From: Calditrichota bacterium
GTDB lineage: Bacteria > Electryoneota > RPQS01
Reading direction: 5' to 3'
DNA: 5,291 nucleotides
Assembly (NCBI GenBank): GCA_020057985.1
Contig: JAGVEU010000499.1
Span: forward strand, 1 to 5,291
Every line of letters begins with the position of its first letter. Positions within the stretch are counted from its first letter, which is position 1. The position numbers and the translations under genes are program-made. Shown piece after piece: positions 4,868-5,291 of this stretch. A model generated the notes under the pieces. The model was not told the DNA's origin and did no database searches. It saw only the letters and a list, made by a program, of their open reading frames with translations.

Positions 4868-5291
4868 CTACTGTTCTGATTGCGTTCCTGGCGCCAAATC
4901 CTTTTCCTTCAGCACATCGGCGATAGCCGTGGCCCAGGAAGTGACGGCCTCCCAATCACGAAAGTCGCCGAGAGGTGCTTTGACGTTCTTGAGCATCCAT
5001 TTCTCGATGAAGTTCAACTTCTTCATATTCACATCCTCATGAAAGACGGCAATGTCGCAGGGCTGGATGCGGTCGGCGATGGGTTGCTGCGCTTCGGGGA
5101 AGCGCCAGCCCTTCAACAATTCCAACGCGTCTCCCTCGCCCGTAGGCCCGCTCGAGAACAGCCACACCTGCCGTTCAGTCAGCATTTTCTCGTTGACCTG
5201 CAAGAACTGCACCGCCTCTTTACGCCATTTGCCGATGTAAACCGCGCTGCCCAATACAACTGCCTTGTAAGGGGTTAGGTCACTGACGCCA
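4868..5291 (-). CDS. Flavodoxin-domain protein (HemG-like), N-terminus cut by the right edge
   Basis: The open frame continues to the right edge (…DLTPYKAVVLGSAVYIGKW), so the TTG at 5254 is internal and the true start is outside. About 140 C-terminal residues are present. Visible flavodoxin strands and loops are AVVLGSAVYIGKW, then VWLFSSGPTGEG, then PCDIAVFHEDV, followed by KLNFIEKWMLKNVKAPLGDFRDWEAVTSWA. This resembles the flavodoxin-domain branch that includes protoporphyrinogen oxidase HemG, typically about 170-180 residues, so roughly 35 are missing, including the FMN phosphate loop. It should bind FMN and act in cytoplasmic or membrane-associated redox; haem synthesis is not shown by this context. 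The C-terminal tail LKEKDLAPGTQSEQ is polar and probably flexible. It is the upstream gene of an operon with the five-helix membrane protein. Confidence 0.88.
   Translation of the reverse strand, partial: GVSDLTPYKAVVLGSAVYIGKWRKEAVQFLQVNEKMLTERQVWLFSSGPTGEGDALELLKGWRFPEAQQPIADRIQPCDIAVFHEDVNMKKLNFIEKWMLKNVKAPLGDFRDWEAVTSWATAIADVLKEKDLAPGTQSEQ

Noticed and set aside
4880..5278. 132-codon plus-strand open frame
   Set aside because: It is antisense to the well-supported flavodoxin-domain gene and its product matches no family I know.
5274..5280. GTTAGGT, an attC-box-like heptamer
   Set aside because: It lies within the flavodoxin reading frame (codons for DLTPY), has no paired arm nearby, and a 7-mer of this kind is expected by chance.

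Overview
The window looks like part of a mobile gene-cassette array, i.e. a chromosomal integron or a cluster of attC sites lacking an integrase (CALIN). It probably comes from an uncultivated environmental bacterium. Every credible gene is on the minus strand. Two well-formed attC recombination sites (4026-4157 and 2769-2840) lie directly after genes. A decayed or unusually long candidate lies at 2033-2189, and a single half-site at 1548-1554 sits just past a fourth gene. No integrase is present. With the genes on the minus strand, the attI/integrase end would be expected beyond the right edge. The styles of the flavodoxin, DUF805 and MDR proteins and the GGCGGACAAGCCCGCC-type repeats recall Anaerolineae/Chloroflexota, but this is an impression, not a demonstrated assignment.

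Layout from right to left, the direction of transcription. 4868-5291 is the C-terminal part of a flavodoxin-domain (HemG-like) protein. 26 bp later comes a five-helix membrane protein (4194-4841), and then attC-1 (4026-4157). A 200-bp gene-free leader is followed by a zinc-independent MDR/quinone oxidoreductase (2835-3821), whose stop codon lies inside attC-2 (2769-2840). Next is a membrane-anchored protein with a prokaryotic YEATS (pYEATS) domain (2198-2740), with candidate attC-3 at 2033-2189. Then comes a leader with an inverted repeat and a DUF805 membrane protein (1562-1912), with a GTTAGGC half-site at 1548-1554.

The left third (1-1547) is different. It has no clear attC. It holds a degenerate 60-bp triplicate (1320-1499), two small overlapping ORFs (1002-1193 and 736-1035), and a lipoprotein gene (1-589) running off the left edge. 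The second small ORF has a perfect AGGAGG ribosome site but is largely built of repeat DNA, including two identical 36-bp units. This may be the eroding distal end of the array.

The genes do not form one pathway. As is usual for cassettes, each cassette carries its own ribosome site and an unrelated function. The most interesting cargo is the membrane-linked pYEATS protein, whose family has been linked to prokaryotic conflict and signalling systems. Its sixth to eleventh codons form a perfect 18-bp palindrome.
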